A stretch of DNA of 59,099 bases from Pseudomonadota bacterium (GCA_021815805.1 JAKAZQ010000015.1:1-59099); one strand, 5' to 3'; shown: positions 9,232 to 22,530, counted from the first letter of the stretch. The notes: generated from the letters alone by a model not told the origin. Made by a program: numbers and translations.

Positions 9232-10029
9232 TCAACCGCGGGGTGCGGTGCCAGGCTCCGGACTGCGCTTTTTGCGAATCAGCGCACTGCCGGATTTGTC
9301 GCCGACGACGATCAGATGCTCCCCCATGCGTGCACAGAACTCGTCGGCTGCCAACTTGACGCCCGGCCACGCGGGATTGCCGTAGTCGTGGACCAGCAGC
9401 AGTCCCCCGACGCTGAGGTGCTCGTAGAAGAACTCCAGACCGGCCCGCATGGGCTCATGAAGGTCGCAGTCCAGGCTGACCAGGGCGTAACGCCTGTGGT
9501 GCTCGGGACGCAGGCTGTCCGGGAATCGACCCTGGACAAACTCGCACACGCAGGCCGCTGCCCCGATCACCTGTCGCACCATCCGCTCCGACGTGTCCGA
9601 GAATTCCGCGGAGCGCGAAGCGTCGACCCCTTGCATGTCACGCTGGTCGAAGCCCTCGAAGGTGTCGAACAGGGCCACCTTTCGTCCGGCGGCCTGCGCG
9701 TAGTGCGCCAGCACGCCCGCCGTGTTGCCGCGCCACACGCCCAGTTCCGCGAAGTCGCCCGGAACGTTTTCGGCAAGGATCTGTTTGACGTTGAGCATGA
9801 ACGTCCACAGACGCTGCATGTCTCCGCCATTGTTGCTGCGGTTGAACCGGGTGAAACCGCGCAGCAGCGCGCGAAATTCCGGGTGCCCCTGGACCATCGT
9901 GTAGCTGTCCGGGTGGTAGGACAGATACGCGCTTCCCAGATTCGGAATGCGCAGGCCGACGAGCCATTGCGTGAGGACTCGGAGCTTCCTGAACGCCCAG
10001 GTCTGCCTCGGCTGGGATGCCATGCTCAT
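9232..10029 (-). CDS. TylF/MycF-like SAM-dependent methyltransferase
   Basis: A 265-residue protein with the layout of the TylF (macrocin O-methyltransferase) family. The SAM-binding start is DFAELGVWRGNTAGVLAHYA, followed by KVALFDTFEGFD, the acidic YALVSLDCDLHEP (metal and acceptor region) and GGLLLVHDYGNPAWPGVKLA. Family members are Mg-dependent sugar O-methyltransferases, also common in O-antigen and S-layer glycan loci, so this enzyme may cap the glycan made by the locus at 1-7764 (an inference; they are not in one operon). It lies 31 bases after the aminotransferase gene and is probably cotranscribed. A second ATG at 10023 is an equal start candidate. Confidence 0.72.
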   Translation of the reverse strand: MSMASQPRQTWAFRKLRVLTQWLVGLRIPNLGSAYLSYHPDSYTMVQGHPEFRALLRGFTRFNRSNNGGDMQRLWTFMLNVKQILAENVPGDFAELGVWRGNTAGVLAHYAQAAGRKVALFDTFEGFDQRDMQGVDASRSAEFSDTSERMVRQVIGAAACVCEFVQGRFPDSLRPEHHRRYALVSLDCDLHEPMRAGLEFFYEHLSVGGLLLVHDYGNPAWPGVKLAADEFCARMGEHLIVVGDKSGSALIRKKRSPEPGTAPRG

Positions 10030-10060
10030 GGTTCGCCTCCGGCCTGTGCGCTGACGGGCT

Positions 10061-11212
10061 TCAGGCCGCCTGACGCAGCCCCACCGCGTCGAAGGCGGCT
10101 TCCAGGCGCCGCACCGCGCCGTCGACGTCGAGCAGCTTGTCCAGCCCGAACAGGCCGACGCGGAAGCTCATGAAGTCCTTCGGCTCGTCGCAGGCCAGCG
10201 GCACGCCCGCCGCGATCTGCACTCCGGCATCGACAAAGGCCTGGGCGTTCTGGATGCGCGGGTCGCGGGTGTGGCACACCACCACGCCGGGCGCCTCGAA
10301 ACCCGGCGCCGCCACGCTGGCCACGCCACGCCGGCGCAGGCTGTCGCGCACGCGCGCACCGAGTTCGAGCTGCGCCTGCTGCAGGCGCGCCAGGCCGATG
10401 TCGAAACCCTCGCGCATGGCGTCGCGCACGCGCACCAGCGCATCCGTGGGCATCGTGGCGTGGTAGGCGTGGCCGCCCGCTTCGTACGCGCGCATGACCT
10501 TCAGCCACGCCGCGAGGTCGCACGCGAAGCTGTCGCTGCGGGTCGACTCCAGGCGCTGCAGCGCGCGCGCCGACAGCATCGCGAAGCCGGCGCAGGGGGT
10601 GGCGCTCCAGCCCTTCTGCGGGGCGCTGACCAGCACGTCCACGCCGAGCGCGCGCATGTCCACCCAGAGCGCGCCGGAGGCGACGCAGTCGAGCACGAAC
10701 AGCGCATCCACCTCGTGCGCGGCCTCGGCGATGCGCCGCAGGTAGGCGTCGGGCAGCAGCATGCCGGCGGAGGTCTCCACGTGGGGGGCGAACACCACCG
10801 ACGGGCGCTGGCTGCGGATGGCCTGCGCCACCTCCTCGGCCGGCACCGGCGCGAACGCGGCCTGCGGCGCCGCCGACACGGCGCGCGCCTTGAGCACGGC
10901 GATGCTCGCGCGCGGACGCGCCGCCTCGAGAATCTGCGACCAGCGGTAACTGAACCAGCCGTTGCGCACCACCAGCACCGCGGTGGCGTCGGCGCCGCCG
11001 ACGAACTGGCGCGCCACCGCCTCCATCGCGAAGGTGCCGCTGCCGGGCACGACGACCGCGGCGTCGGCGCCGTAGGCCTGGCGCAGCATCGACGAGATGT
11101 CGCACAGCGCGTCGCGGAAGCGGCGCGACATGTGGTTGAGGGCGCGGTCGGTGTAGACCACCGAATATTCCAGCAGGCCGTCGGGGTCGACGTCGGGGCG
11201 CAGTCCGGGCAT
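10061..11212 (-). CDS. Class V PLP-dependent aminotransferase (alanine-glyoxylate type)
   Basis: A 383-residue fold-type I PLP enzyme. Lys200 in SAPQKGWSATP is the expected Schiff-base lysine. VVVPGSGTFAMEAVARQ is the phosphate/cofactor loop, LFVLDCVASGA carries the aspartate that holds the pyridine nitrogen, and FMSFRVGLFG near the C-terminus has the substrate-binding arginine. The family covers alanine-glyoxylate and serine-glyoxylate aminotransferases; the true donor cannot be fixed from sequence. AGGAG about eight bases upstream supports the start. The gene points against the flanking catabolic genes and forms a two-gene unit with the methyltransferase. Confidence 0.8.
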   Translation of the reverse strand: MPGLRPDVDPDGLLEYSVVYTDRALNHMSRRFRDALCDISSMLRQAYGADAAVVVPGSGTFAMEAVARQFVGGADATAVLVVRNGWFSYRWSQILEAARPRASIAVLKARAVSAAPQAAFAPVPAEEVAQAIRSQRPSVVFAPHVETSAGMLLPDAYLRRIAEAAHEVDALFVLDCVASGALWVDMRALGVDVLVSAPQKGWSATPCAGFAMLSARALQRLESTRSDSFACDLAAWLKVMRAYEAGGHAYHATMPTDALVRVRDAMREGFDIGLARLQQAQLELGARVRDSLRRRGVASVAAPGFEAPGVVVCHTRDPRIQNAQAFVDAGVQIAAGVPLACDEPKDFMSFRVGLFGLDKLLDVDGAVRRLEAAFDAVGLRQAA

Positions 11213-11329
11213 GGGGTTTTCTCCTGATGGTTCGGCGCGGCGCCCGGCAGGCCGGGCAGCTCGGCGAGCCGGCCGACCAGCCTAGCATGACCTGCTGCAA
11301 GATCGCAGGCGGCGCCGCGCGCGCCGGAC

Positions 11330-11359
11330 TTGTCCCGGCCGCTTGCGCGCGGTTACATT
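11330..11359 (+). promoter_or_regulatory. Candidate sigma70 promoter of aceK
   Basis: TTGTCC (11330-11335), an 18-base spacer and TACATT (11354-11359) give four of six matches in each box. The predicted transcription start, near 11366, is about 33 bases before the aceK ATG. This suggests that the catabolic block from aceK onward has its own promoter, separate from the isovaleryl-CoA dehydrogenase gene. Confidence 0.4.
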
Positions 11360-11398
11360 GCAACGCGGAACCCTGACCCGGCACCCTCGACGCTGCGC

Positions 11399-13207
11399 AT
11401 GAACCAATTCCCCACCCGCCTCGACTCGCAGACCGCGTTCGCCATCGCGCGCGCCATGCTTGACGGCTTCAACAAGCACTACCGGCTGTTCCGCCAGGTC
11501 AGCCACGAGGCCAAGGCGCGCTTCGAGGCCGCCGACTGGGCCGGACAGCAGCGCGCGCAGCGCGAGCGCATCGCCTTCTACGACACCCGCGTCGACGAGG
11601 CCGTGGAGCGCCTGCAGGCCGAGTTCGGCGAGGCGCTGCGCGACACCGGGGTCTGGCACCAGGCCAAGCTGCACTACATCGGCCTGCTCACCAACCACCT
11701 GCAGCCGGAACTGGCCGAGACCTTCTTCAACTCGGTGACCACGAAGATCCTGCACCGGCGCCATTTCCACAACGACATCCTGTTCGTGCGCCCGGCGCTG
11801 TCCACCGAGTACATCGAGAACGACGAGCCGGCGGCCCAGCCGACCTTCCGCGCCTACTACCCGACGCGCGACAACCTGCGCGAAACCCTGACCCGCATCG
11901 TCGACAACCAGCAGTTGCAGCGCCCGTTCGCCGATCTCGCCCACGACGTCGAGCTGGTCGTGCGCGAACTCGAGCGTCGTCTCGGCAGCGCGCGCCTGCG
12001 CAGCAATTTCCAGATCCAGGTGCTGTCGTCGCTGTTCTATCGCAACAAGGGCGCCTACCTCGTCGGGCGGGTGATCAACGGCTACTGGGAAACCCCGCTG
12101 GTGCTGCCCATCCTGCACGACGACTGCGGCCGCCTGGTCATCGACACCGTGCTGCTCGACGAGGACGACGTGCTGCTGCTGTTCTCGTTCGCGCGGGCGT
12201 ATTTCATGGTCAACATGGCGGTGCCCTCGGCCTACGTGCAGTTCCTGCGCAGCCTGATGCCGCGCAAGCCGCGCTCCGAGCTGTACAGCGCGCTGGGCCT
12301 GGCCAAACAGGGCAAGACGCTGTTCTACCGCGACTTCCTCTACCACCTGCGGCATTCGAGCGACCGCTTCACGACCGCGCCGGGCATCCGCGGCATGGTC
12401 ATGCTGGTGTTCACGCTGCCGTCCTTTCCGTTCGTGTTCAAGGTCATCCGCGATTTCTATCCGCCGCCGAAGGACACGACCCGCGAGCAGATCAAGGACA
12501 AGTACCTGCTGGTCAAGCGCCACGATCGCGTGGGGCGCATGGCCGACACCCTGGAATACTCGAACGTGGCGTTTCCGCTCGAACGCTTCGACCCGGCGCT
12601 GATCGAGGAACTCCAGTCCACCTGCGCCTCGCAGCTCGAGCGCGACGGCGACCTGCTGGTGATCCGGCACTGCTACATCGAGCGCCGCATGATCCCGCTG
12701 AACATCTACCTGCAGGAAGCCACGCCGGCGCAGCTCGACGCCGCGGTCATCGACTACGGCAACGCCATCAAGGACCTCGTGGCGGCGAACATCTTTCCCG
12801 GCGACATGCTGTGGAAGAACTTCGGCATCACCCGGCACGGCAAGGTGGTGTTCTACGACTACGACGAGATCGAGTACATCACCGACTGCCAGTTCCGGCG
12901 CGTTCCCGAGGCGCGCCACGAGGACGACGAGATGGCCGCGGAGCCCTGGTACTCGGTCGGCCCGCACGACGTGTTCCCCGAGACCTTCGGCCGCTTCCTG
13001 CTCGGCAACCCGCAGGTGCGCGAGGTGTTCCTGCGGCATCACGCCGACCTGCTCGACCCGGCGTTCTGGCAGGCGCAGCAGCAGCGCATCCGCGCCGGCC
13101 AGGTGATCGACGTGTTTCCCTACGACACGGCCAAGCGCTTCGCGCGCCCGGCCGCCGTGCCGGCGCCCGCCGGCTCAACCCCTCGAATGATGGAGCAGAT
13201 GTCATGA
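11399..13207 (+). CDS. aceK: Isocitrate dehydrogenase kinase/phosphatase
   Basis: A 602-residue bifunctional enzyme that phosphorylates isocitrate dehydrogenase, pushing carbon into the glyoxylate shunt, and also removes the phosphate. Family hallmarks are the ATP loop [16 protein letters not shown], the block [19 protein letters not shown] followed by [19 protein letters not shown], and the catalytic region [20 protein letters not shown] and [19 protein letters not shown]. Length matches the family (about 580-600). The ATG at 11399 is taken as start; the ORF extends upstream but conservation begins here. Its stop overlaps the thiolase start as ATGA, so the two are coupled. No aceA or aceB is in the window. 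Confidence 0.95.
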   Translation: MNQFPTRLDSQTAFAIARAMLDGFNKHYRLFRQVSHEAKARFEAADWAGQQRAQRERIAFYDTRVDEAVERLQAEFGEALRDTGVWHQAKLHYIGLLTNHLQPELAETFFNSVTTKILHRRHFHNDILFVRPALSTEYIENDEPAAQPTFRAYYPTRDNLRETLTRIVDNQQLQRPFADLAHDVELVVRELERRLGSARLRSNFQIQVLSSLFYRNKGAYLVGRVINGYWETPLVLPILHDDCGRLVIDTVLLDEDDVLLLFSFARAYFMVNMAVPSAYVQFLRSLMPRKPRSELYSALGLAKQGKTLFYRDFLYHLRHSSDRFTTAPGIRGMVMLVFTLPSFPFVFKVIRDFYPPPKDTTREQIKDKYLLVKRHDRVGRMADTLEYSNVAFPLERFDPALIEELQSTCASQLERDGDLLVIRHCYIERRMIPLNIYLQEATPAQLDAAVIDYGNAIKDLVAANIFPGDMLWKNFGITRHGKVVFYDYDEIEYITDCQFRRVPEARHEDDEMAAEPWYSVGPHDVFPETFGRFLLGNPQVREVFLRHHADLLDPAFWQAQQQRIRAGQVIDVFPYDTAKRFARPAAVPAPAGSTPRMMEQMS

Positions 13208-14385
13208 GCAGCGATCCCGTAGTCATCGTTTCGGCCGCACGCACCCCGATCGGCGGCCTGCTGGGCGACCTCGCGTCGGTTCCGGCATGGGAGCTCGGCG
13301 CCACCGCGATCGCCGCCGCGGTGGAGCGCGCCGGCGTGTCGCGCGAGGCCGTGGACGAGGTGCTGATGGGCAACTGCCTGATGGCCGGGCAGGGCCAGGC
13401 CCCGGCGCGCCAGGCCGCGCTGAAGGCCGGGCTGCCGTTGTCGGCCGGCGCCGTGACCCTGTCGAAGATGTGCGGCTCCGGCATGCGCGCGATGATGTTC
13501 GGCCATGACATGCTGGCCGCCGGCAGCGCCGACGTGGTGGTCGCCGGCGGCATGGAGAGCATGACCAACGCCCCGCATCTGGCGTTCGTGCGCAAGGGCG
13601 TCAAGTACGGGCTCACCGAGTTCTACGACCACATGGCGCTGGACGGCCTGGAGGACGCCTACGAGCGCGGCAAGGCGATGGGCGTGTTCGCCGAGAGCTG
13701 CGTCGCGCGCTACGGCTTCACGCGCGAGGCCATGGACGCCTTCGCCATCGAATCCACCGCCCGCAGCAAGCGCGCCAACGAGGACGGCAGCTTCGACTGG
13801 GAAATCGCGCCGGTGCTGGTCAGCGGCCGCGGCGGCGAGACGCGCATTGCGCGCGACGAGCAGCCGTTCAAGGCGCGCCCCGACAAGGTGCCCACGCTGA
13901 AGCCGGCGTTCCGCAAGGACGGCACCATCACCGCGGCGACCTCGTCGAGCATTTCGGACGGTGCCGCGGCGCTGGTGCTGATGCGTGAATCCACGGCGCA
14001 GCGCCTGGGTCGCCCGGTGCTGGCGCGCATCCGCGCGCACGCCGTGCACGCGCAGGCGCCCGAATGGTTCACCACCGCGCCATCCGGAGCCATCGACAAG
14101 GCGCTGCGCCGCGCCGGCTGGAGCGCCACCGACGTGCAGCTGTGGGAGGTCAACGAGGCCTTCGCCACCGTGACCATGGCCGCCATGCAGGAGTTCGGCC
14201 TGTCGCACGACATCGTCAACGTGCATGGCGGCGCCGTCGCGCTGGGCCACCCGATCGGCGCCAGCGGTGCGCGCATCGTCGTCACGCTGCTCGGCGCGAT
14301 GCGCAAGCTCGGGCTGCAGCGCGGCATGGCGGCGCTGTGCATCGGCGGCGGCGAGGCCACCGCGATGGCCATCGAGATGGCCTGA
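13204..14385 (+). CDS. Acetyl-CoA acetyltransferase (thiolase)
   Basis: A 393-residue degradative/biosynthetic type thiolase. Catalytic residues are visible: nucleophile Cys90 in SKMCGSGMR, His349 in [13 protein letters not shown], and Cys379 in [17 protein letters not shown] and [11 protein letters not shown] are also family motifs. It would cleave acetoacetyl-CoA to two acetyl-CoA (or the reverse), finishing the route from acetoacetate released by HMG-CoA lyase downstream, or a related 3-ketoacyl-CoA. The ATG overlaps the aceK stop as ATGA. Chain-length preference is not readable, so no gene symbol is given. Confidence 0.9.
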   Translation: MSSDPVVIVSAARTPIGGLLGDLASVPAWELGATAIAAAVERAGVSREAVDEVLMGNCLMAGQGQAPARQAALKAGLPLSAGAVTLSKMCGSGMRAMMFGHDMLAAGSADVVVAGGMESMTNAPHLAFVRKGVKYGLTEFYDHMALDGLEDAYERGKAMGVFAESCVARYGFTREAMDAFAIESTARSKRANEDGSFDWEIAPVLVSGRGGETRIARDEQPFKARPDKVPTLKPAFRKDGTITAATSSSISDGAAALVLMRESTAQRLGRPVLARIRAHAVHAQAPEWFTTAPSGAIDKALRRAGWSATDVQLWEVNEAFATVTMAAMQEFGLSHDIVNVHGGAVALGHPIGASGARIVVTLLGAMRKLGLQRGMAALCIGGGEATAMAIEMA

Positions 14386-14424
14386 GCCGGTCGCGGCGCG
14401 CCGCGGCCCCACCGGAGCAGCATC

Positions 14425-15027
14425 ATGCCCGTGTCCCCGATCACCCTGTTCTTCGACTTCTCGTCGCCGTACTCCTACCTCGCCAGCACGCAGATCGAGG
14501 CGCTGGCGGCGCGTCACGATCGCGGCCTCGAGTGGGTGCCGGTGCTGCTCGGGCCGGTGTTCGCGGCGACCGGCTCGCGTCCGCTGACCGAGCAGCCGCT
14601 GAAGGGCGCGTACACGCTGCGCGACCTGCAGCGCACGGCGCGCCTGCTCGGCGTACCCTACCGGCATCCGCAACCGTTCCCGGTCGCCACGCAGCAGGCG
14701 GCGCGCGTGCTGATCGCGCTGCAGCAGGCGCGCTCGCCGCTCGCCGCCGACTGGATCCACGCGGTGTTCGAAGCGTATTTCGTGCACGGCCACGACATCG
14801 CGCAGATGCCCACGCTGCACGCGCTGGGCGCCGGCCTGCGCCTGCCGGCGCAGCAGCTCGACGCCTGGTGCGCCGACGCGCAGGTGAAGGACCGGCTGCG
14901 CGCCAACGTGGATCGCGCGCTGCAGGCCGGCATGTGCGGCGCGCCGTTTTTCGTGGTCGACGACGAACCGTTCTGGGGCGTCGACCGGCTGCCGCAGCTC
15001 GAGCGCTGGCTGCAGGCGCGATTCTGA
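14425..15027 (+). CDS. DsbA-fold 2-hydroxychromene-2-carboxylate isomerase family protein
   Basis: A 200-residue thioredoxin-fold protein of the kappa-class GST/HCCA isomerase family. The opening [16 protein letters not shown] contains the serine that replaces the DsbA active cysteine and binds glutathione. The C-terminal [20 protein letters not shown] is the cis-proline and substrate segment. Known members isomerise a naphthalene intermediate in a glutathione-dependent way, but many genomic copies sit in acyl-CoA loci with no known substrate. Here it lies between the thiolase and an acyl-CoA synthetase, 39 bases after the former. The fold is sure; the reaction is not. Confidence 0.75.
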   Translation: MPVSPITLFFDFSSPYSYLASTQIEALAARHDRGLEWVPVLLGPVFAATGSRPLTEQPLKGAYTLRDLQRTARLLGVPYRHPQPFPVATQQAARVLIALQQARSPLAADWIHAVFEAYFVHGHDIAQMPTLHALGAGLRLPAQQLDAWCADAQVKDRLRANVDRALQAGMCGAPFFVVDDEPFWGVDRLPQLERWLQARF

Positions 15028-15092
15028 ACCCGGCAGCACGCCATCACCCCGCGGCCACAACCACTCCATGCCGCGCCTTCGAGGAGACAAGC

Positions 15093-16784
15093 ATGGCCCT
15101 GACCACGAGCCACGACTGCGGCAGCCGCGAGCAGCCGCTGATCACCCAGACCCTGGGCGAGTTCTTCGACGCCATGGCGGCGCGCCAGGATGCGCGCGAG
15201 GCGCTGGTGTCGTGCCACCAGGGCCGACGCCTGCGCTGGCGCGAACTGGCGGCCGAGGTCGACACGCTGGCCAGCGCGCTGCTGCGCAGCGGCCTGCGCC
15301 GCGGCGATCGCGCCGGCATCTGGGCCCACAACTGCGTCGAGTGGGTGCTGATGCAGCTGGCCACCGCGAAGGTCGGCGTGATCCTGGTCAACATCAACCC
15401 GGCCTACCGCGTCGCCGAGGTCGAGTACGCGCTGAACAAGGTCGGTTGCAAGGCGCTGGTGCTGATGCCCGAGTTCCGCACCAGCGACTATCTGGGCATG
15501 ATGCGCGAGCTGGCGCCCGAGCTGGCGCACTGCGCGCCCGGCGAACTGCGGGCGGCGCGCCTGCCCGAGCTGCGCCTGCTCGTGCACCTGGGCGAAACCG
15601 ACGAACCCGGCATGCTGCGCTTCGACGACTGGATGCGCCGCGGCGAGCCGGGCGACGCCGAGGTGGCGCGCGCGGCGCGCGAACTGGATGCGCACGATCC
15701 CATCAACATCCAGTTCACCAGTGGCACCACGGGGTTTCCCAAGGGGGCCACGTTGACCCACAGCAACATCCTGAACAATGGCTATTTCATCGGCGAGGCG
15801 ATGCGCCTCGGCGCCGACGACCGGCTGTGCATCCCGGTTCCGCTGTACCACTGCTTCGGCATGGTGCTCGGCAACCTCGCCTGCATCACCCATGGTTCGA
15901 CCATCGTGTATCCGAACTCCGCCTTCGATCCGCTGGCCACGCTGCAGGCGGTGCAGGACGAACGCTGCACCGGGCTGCACGGCGTGCCGACCATGTTCAT
16001 CGCCATGCTCGACCACCCGCGGTTCCGCGACTTCGACCTGTCCACGCTGCGCACCGGCATCATGGCCGGGAGCCCCTGCCCGGTGGAAGTGATGAAGCGC
16101 GTGGTCGGCGACATGCACCAGTCGCAGATCACCATCGCCTACGGCATGACCGAGACCTCCCCGGTGAGCTGCCAGAGCTCCACCGACACCCCGCTGGAGC
16201 GTCGCGTCAGCACCGTGGGGCGCGTGCAGCCGCATCTGGAGGTGAAGATCGTCGATCCGGCCGGCGGCGACACCGTGGCGCCGGGCACGCCGGGTGAGCT
16301 GTGCACGCGCGGCTACTCGGTCATGCACGGCTACTGGGGCGACGAGCAGCGCACGCGCGAGGCGGTCGACGCCGACGGCTGGATGCACACCGGCGATCTC
16401 GCCACCATGGACGACGAGGGCTACGTGAACATCGTCGGGCGCATCAAGGACATGGTGATCCGCGGCGGCGAGAACATCTATCCGCGCGAGATCGAGGAAT
16501 TCCTGTACCGCCACCCGATGGTGCAGGACGTGCAGGTGGTCGGGGTGCCGGACCCCAAGTACGGCGAGGAGCTTTGCGCCTGGATCATTCCACGCCCCGG
16601 CAGCCAGCCCGACGAACAGGCCATCCGCGCGTTCTGCCAGGGGCAGATCGCGCACTACAAGATCCCCCGCTACATCCGCTTCGTGCAGAGCTTCCCGCTG
16701 ACCATCACCGGCAAGGTGCAGAAGTTCAGGATCCGCGACGCGATGAAGGCCGAGCTCGGCGTGCAGGAAGCCCACTCCGCCTGA
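15093..16784 (+). CDS. AMP-forming acyl-CoA synthetase
   Basis: A 563-residue ANL-family ligase making acyl-CoA from a carboxylic acid, ATP and CoA. Motifs in order: P-loop [18 protein letters not shown], adenine region [22 protein letters not shown], hinge [16 protein letters not shown], and the catalytic-lysine segment [14 protein letters not shown]. Family neighbours include medium-chain and branched-chain acid activating enzymes. In this leucine cluster it may activate isovalerate or acetoacetate-like acids (inference). GAGGAGA eight bases upstream fixes the start. It is followed 17 bases later by the carboxylase beta gene. Confidence 0.88.
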   Translation: MALTTSHDCGSREQPLITQTLGEFFDAMAARQDAREALVSCHQGRRLRWRELAAEVDTLASALLRSGLRRGDRAGIWAHNCVEWVLMQLATAKVGVILVNINPAYRVAEVEYALNKVGCKALVLMPEFRTSDYLGMMRELAPELAHCAPGELRAARLPELRLLVHLGETDEPGMLRFDDWMRRGEPGDAEVARAARELDAHDPINIQFTSGTTGFPKGATLTHSNILNNGYFIGEAMRLGADDRLCIPVPLYHCFGMVLGNLACITHGSTIVYPNSAFDPLATLQAVQDERCTGLHGVPTMFIAMLDHPRFRDFDLSTLRTGIMAGSPCPVEVMKRVVGDMHQSQITIAYGMTETSPVSCQSSTDTPLERRVSTVGRVQPHLEVKIVDPAGGDTVAPGTPGELCTRGYSVMHGYWGDEQRTREAVDADGWMHTGDLATMDDEGYVNIVGRIKDMVIRGGENIYPREIEEFLYRHPMVQDVQVVGVPDPKYGEELCAWIIPRPGSQPDEQAIRAFCQGQIAHYKIPRYIRFVQSFPLTITGKVQKFRIRDAMKAELGVQEAHSA

Positions 16785-16801
16785 ACCACCCCCCATCCGC
16801 C

Positions 16802-18409
16802 ATGCCACGCATCGAATCGCGCATCGACCCGGACAGTCCCGAGCTGCAGGCCTCCCGGCAGGCCATGCAGGACCTGCTCGACGACCTGCGGCAGCAGTTG
16901 CTGCGCGCCGCGCAGGGCGGCGGCGAGGCCGCGCGCGCCCGCCACGTGGCGCGCGGCAAGCTGCTGCCGCGCGAGCGCGTGGCGCGCCTGCTCGACCCCG
17001 GCACGCCGTTCCTGGAGCTTTCGCCGCTGGCCGCGCTCGGCCTGTACGACGACGCCGCGCCGGGCGCCGGGCTGATCACCGGCATCGGGCGTGTCGAGGG
17101 GCGCGAATGCATGATCGTGTGCAACGACGCGACGGTGAAGGGCGGGACCTACTTCCCGATGACGGTGAAAAAGCACCTGCGCGCGCAGGAGATCGCGCGC
17201 GAGAACCACCTGCCCTGCATCTATCTCGTCGACTCCGGCGGCGCCAACCTGCCGAACCAGGACGAGGTGTTTCCGGATCGCGACCATTTCGGGCGCATTT
17301 TCTACAACCAGGCGCAGATGAGCGCGGCCGGCATCGCCCAGGTCTCGGTGGTCATGGGCTCGTGCACCGCCGGCGGCGCCTACGTGCCGGCGATGAGCGA
17401 CGAGGTCGTGATCGTGAAGGGCCAGGGCACCATCTTTCTCGCCGGTCCGCCGCTGGTGAAGGCGGCCATCGGCGAGCAGGTCAGCGCCGAGGAACTCGGC
17501 GGCGCCGACGTGCATACACGCCTGTCCGGCGTCGCCGACCACCTCGCGCACGACGACGACGAGGCGTTGCGCATGGCGCGCCGCATCGTCGCCCACCTGC
17601 GCCAGCCGCGGCGCCACGGCGCGGCCCCCGAAGGCGCGCGGCCCCCGCTGTACGCGACCGACGAATTGCGCGCGCTGGCGCCGCTCGACCTGCGCAAGCC
17701 GCTCGACGCCCATGAACTGATCGCGCGCCTGCTCGACGGCTCGGATTTCGACGAATTCAAGGCGCGCTACGGCACCACGCTGGTGTGCGGCTTCGGCGCC
17801 ATCGAGGGCATGCCGGTGGGCGTCATCGCCAACAACGGCATCCTGTTCTCGGAGTCGGCGCTGAAGGGCGCGCATTTCGTCGAACTGTGCAGCCAGCGCG
17901 GCATCCCGCTGGTGTTCCTGCAGAACATCACCGGCTTCATGGTCGGGCGCAAGGCCGAGAACGAAGGCATCGCGCGCAATGGCGCGAAGATGGTCATGGC
18001 CGTGGCCTGCGCCGCGGTGCCCAAGTTCACGGTGATCGTCGGCGGCAGTTTCGGCGCCGGCAACTACGGCATGTGCGGACGCGCCTACGGCCCGCGCCAG
18101 CTCTGGATGTGGCCCAGCGCGCGCATCAGCGTGATGGGCGGCGAGCAGGCGGCCAGCGTGCTCGCCACGGTGCGCCGCGACGCGCTGGAGGCGGCCGGCC
18201 GGTCCTGGAGCGCGCAGGACGAGCAGGCGTTCCGCGAACCGATACGCGCACAGTACGAAACCCAGGGCCACCCCTACTATTCCACCGCGCGACTGTGGGA
18301 CGACGGTGTCATCGACCCCGCCGACACACGGCGCGTGCTGGCGCTCGGCCTGGCGGCTGCGCGCCATGCACCGCCGGCCGACACGCGCTACGGAATCTTC
18401 CGCATGTAA
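16802..18409 (+). CDS. liuB: Methylcrotonyl-CoA carboxylase, carboxyltransferase (beta) subunit
   Basis: A 535-residue carboxyltransferase that moves CO2 from biotin to 3-methylcrotonyl-CoA, giving 3-methylglutaconyl-CoA. Length and landmarks match the methylcrotonyl enzyme rather than propionyl-CoA carboxylase: [99 protein letters not shown]. It starts 17 bases after the synthetase stop. The expected order liuB-liuC-liuD is broken here, because bioB follows instead of the hydratase. Confidence 0.93.
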   Translation: MPRIESRIDPDSPELQASRQAMQDLLDDLRQQLLRAAQGGGEAARARHVARGKLLPRERVARLLDPGTPFLELSPLAALGLYDDAAPGAGLITGIGRVEGRECMIVCNDATVKGGTYFPMTVKKHLRAQEIARENHLPCIYLVDSGGANLPNQDEVFPDRDHFGRIFYNQAQMSAAGIAQVSVVMGSCTAGGAYVPAMSDEVVIVKGQGTIFLAGPPLVKAAIGEQVSAEELGGADVHTRLSGVADHLAHDDDEALRMARRIVAHLRQPRRHGAAPEGARPPLYATDELRALAPLDLRKPLDAHELIARLLDGSDFDEFKARYGTTLVCGFGAIEGMPVGVIANNGILFSESALKGAHFVELCSQRGIPLVFLQNITGFMVGRKAENEGIARNGAKMVMAVACAAVPKFTVIVGGSFGAGNYGMCGRAYGPRQLWMWPSARISVMGGEQAASVLATVRRDALEAAGRSWSAQDEQAFREPIRAQYETQGHPYYSTARLWDDGVIDPADTRRVLALGLAAARHAPPADTRYGIFRM

Positions 18410-18455
18410 TGCGCCGGCCGCAGTGGCGCGGCCGGCTTCTCGCCAGGAACCCCCG

Positions 18456-19469
18456 ATGCAAGTCCGTACCATCCAACCGCCCCGGCCGCACCGCGGCGCC
18501 GAACCCCAGGCCGCGAGCCACGCCGCGTGGCACGCCGATCGCATCGAAGCGCTGCTCGGCCTGCCGTTGCCGGAACTGCTGTGGCAGGCGCAGCAGGTGC
18601 ACCGCGCGCATTTCGACCCCACCGAGGTGCAGCTGTCGTCGCTGCTGTCGATCAAGACCGGCGGCTGCCCGGAGGACTGCGGCTACTGCCCGCAGTCGGC
18701 GCACCACGAGGTCGGCGTCGAGGCCGACAAGCTGATGGACGCCGAACAGGTGCTGGAGCATGCGCGCGCGGCGCGCGACGCGGGGGCCGGACGCTTCTGC
18801 ATGGGCGCCGCCTGGCGCGAGCCGAAGCAGCGCGACCTCGACAAGCTGACGCGCATCATCGAAGGCGTCAAGCAACTCGGCCTGCAGACCTGCATGACCC
18901 TGGGCATGCTGCAGCCGGCGCAGGCGCGGCAACTCGCCGACGCCGGGCTCGACTACTACAACCACAATCTCGACACCTCGCCGCAGTTCTACGGCCGGAT
19001 CATCAGCACCCGCACCTACCAGGATCGGCTCGACACGCTGCAGGCGGTGCGCGACGCCGGCATGCGGGTGTGCTGCGGCGGCATCGTCGGCATGGGCGAA
19101 AGCCGGCGCGACCGTGCCGAACTGCTGGCGCAGCTGGCCACGCTCGAGCCCTACCCGGAATCGGTGCCGATCAACTCGCTGGTGCGCGTCGCCGGCACGC
19201 CGCTGGAGCATGCGCCGGCGCTCGATCCCTTCGAGTTCGTGCGCAGCGTGGCGGCCGCGCGCATCTGCATGCCGCGCGCCTGGGTGCGCCTGTCGGCGGG
19301 GCGCAAGGAACTCGGCGACGGCGTGCAGGCGCTGTGCTTCCTCGCCGGCGCGAATTCCATCTTCTACGGCGATACCCTGCTGGTCACCGGCAACGCCGAG
19401 GTCGAGGCCGACCGCCAGCTGTTCGAGCGTCTCGGCCTGCACGCCGGCGACGCCGCGCCGCGCGCCTGA
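18456..19469 (+). CDS. bioB: Biotin synthase
   Basis: A 337-residue radical-SAM enzyme inserting sulfur into dethiobiotin. The [4Fe-4S]/SAM cysteines are C71, C75 and C78 in [53 protein letters not shown] and the arginine-bearing segment RLSAGRKEL (sacrificial cluster side) are all present. It lies between the two methylcrotonyl-CoA carboxylase genes, the second of which carries biotin, which points to co-regulated cofactor supply. No other bio gene is in the window. A 46-base gap with AGGA before the ATG supports the start. Confidence 0.95.
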   Translation: MQVRTIQPPRPHRGAEPQAASHAAWHADRIEALLGLPLPELLWQAQQVHRAHFDPTEVQLSSLLSIKTGGCPEDCGYCPQSAHHEVGVEADKLMDAEQVLEHARAARDAGAGRFCMGAAWREPKQRDLDKLTRIIEGVKQLGLQTCMTLGMLQPAQARQLADAGLDYYNHNLDTSPQFYGRIISTRTYQDRLDTLQAVRDAGMRVCCGGIVGMGESRRDRAELLAQLATLEPYPESVPINSLVRVAGTPLEHAPALDPFEFVRSVAAARICMPRAWVRLSAGRKELGDGVQALCFLAGANSIFYGDTLLVTGNAEVEADRQLFERLGLHAGDAAPRA

Positions 19470-19498
19470 CTCCCCACCGCCGCCAACCCACCCAGGCC

Positions 19499-21579
<2,081 letters not shown>

Positions 21580-21583
<4 letters not shown>

Positions 21584-22530
21584 AACTCGCCGTCTGGGAC
21601 CCGGACGAGCCGTTCCGGCGCTGGCGCGATGCGCTGATCCAGCACGCCGGCGAACTGCGCCTGTCGGTGCAGGTGATCGACGCCACCGCCGAACCCGACG
21701 CGCAGGCCGACTTCGCGCTGGTATGGAAGCCGCCGGAGGCCTGGCTGGCGGGCCAGCAGCAGCTGCGCGCGGTGTTCAACCTGGCCGCCGGGGTCGACGC
21801 GCTGCTGCCGCTGATGCGCGCGCACCTCGCCGGGGTGCCGCTGATCCGGCTCGAGGACGCCGGCATGGGCCGCCAGATGGCCGACTACGTGTCGGAGGCC
21901 GTGCTGCACGCGTGGCGGCGCATGGACGACTACGCGGCGCTGCAGGCGCGCGCGACCTGGGAGCCGCTGGTGCTGCAGGCGCGCACCGGCTTTCATGTCG
22001 GGCTGCTCGGGCTCGGCCAGATGGGCCTGGCGGTGGCGCGTCGCCTGCGCGAGCTCGAGTTCCCGCTGCTCGCCTGCACGCGCAGCGGGCGCCTGCGCCC
22101 GCACGCCGCGTTCGACGGCCCGCTGTTCGACATCGACCACCTGCCCGAATTCCTCGCGCGCTGCCGCGTGCTGGTGGTGCTGCTGCCGCTCACCGCCGAC
22201 ACGCGGCGCCTGCTCGACTACGCCACGCTGCGCGAGCTGCCGCAGGGCGCCTACCTGATCAACGCCGGACGCGGCGCGGTGCTCGACCACGACGATCTCA
22301 TCGACCTGCTCGACGAGGGGCATCTCGGCGGCGCCACGCTGGACGTGTTCGAGCCCGAGCCGCTGCCCGCCGCGCACCGGCTGTGGCGCCAGCCGCGCGT
22401 GCGCATCACGCCGCACGTGGCCGCGCTCACGCTGGTCGGGCCGGCGGCGGCGCAGGTCATGCACAAGATCGCCGCGCTGGAGCGCGGCGATCACCCCGGC
22501 GGCGTGGTCGACACGCGCCTGGGCTACTGA
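21580..22530 (+). CDS. ghrA: GhrA-like glyoxylate/hydroxypyruvate reductase
   Basis: A 316-residue D-2-hydroxyacid dehydrogenase of the short GhrA type. The substrate domain opens with MKLAVWDPDEPFRRW and includes NLAAGVDALL. The NAD(P) domain begins with VGLLGLGQMGLAVARRL. Catalytic Arg, Glu and His are in NAGRGAVLD, DVFEPEPLP and ITPHVAALT. GhrA reduces glyoxylate and hydroxypyruvate; in this operon it could equally act on a branched-chain 2-keto acid. It overlaps the carboxylase alpha gene by four bases, so it is made with it, which is odd for a supposed housekeeping reductase. Confidence 0.82.
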
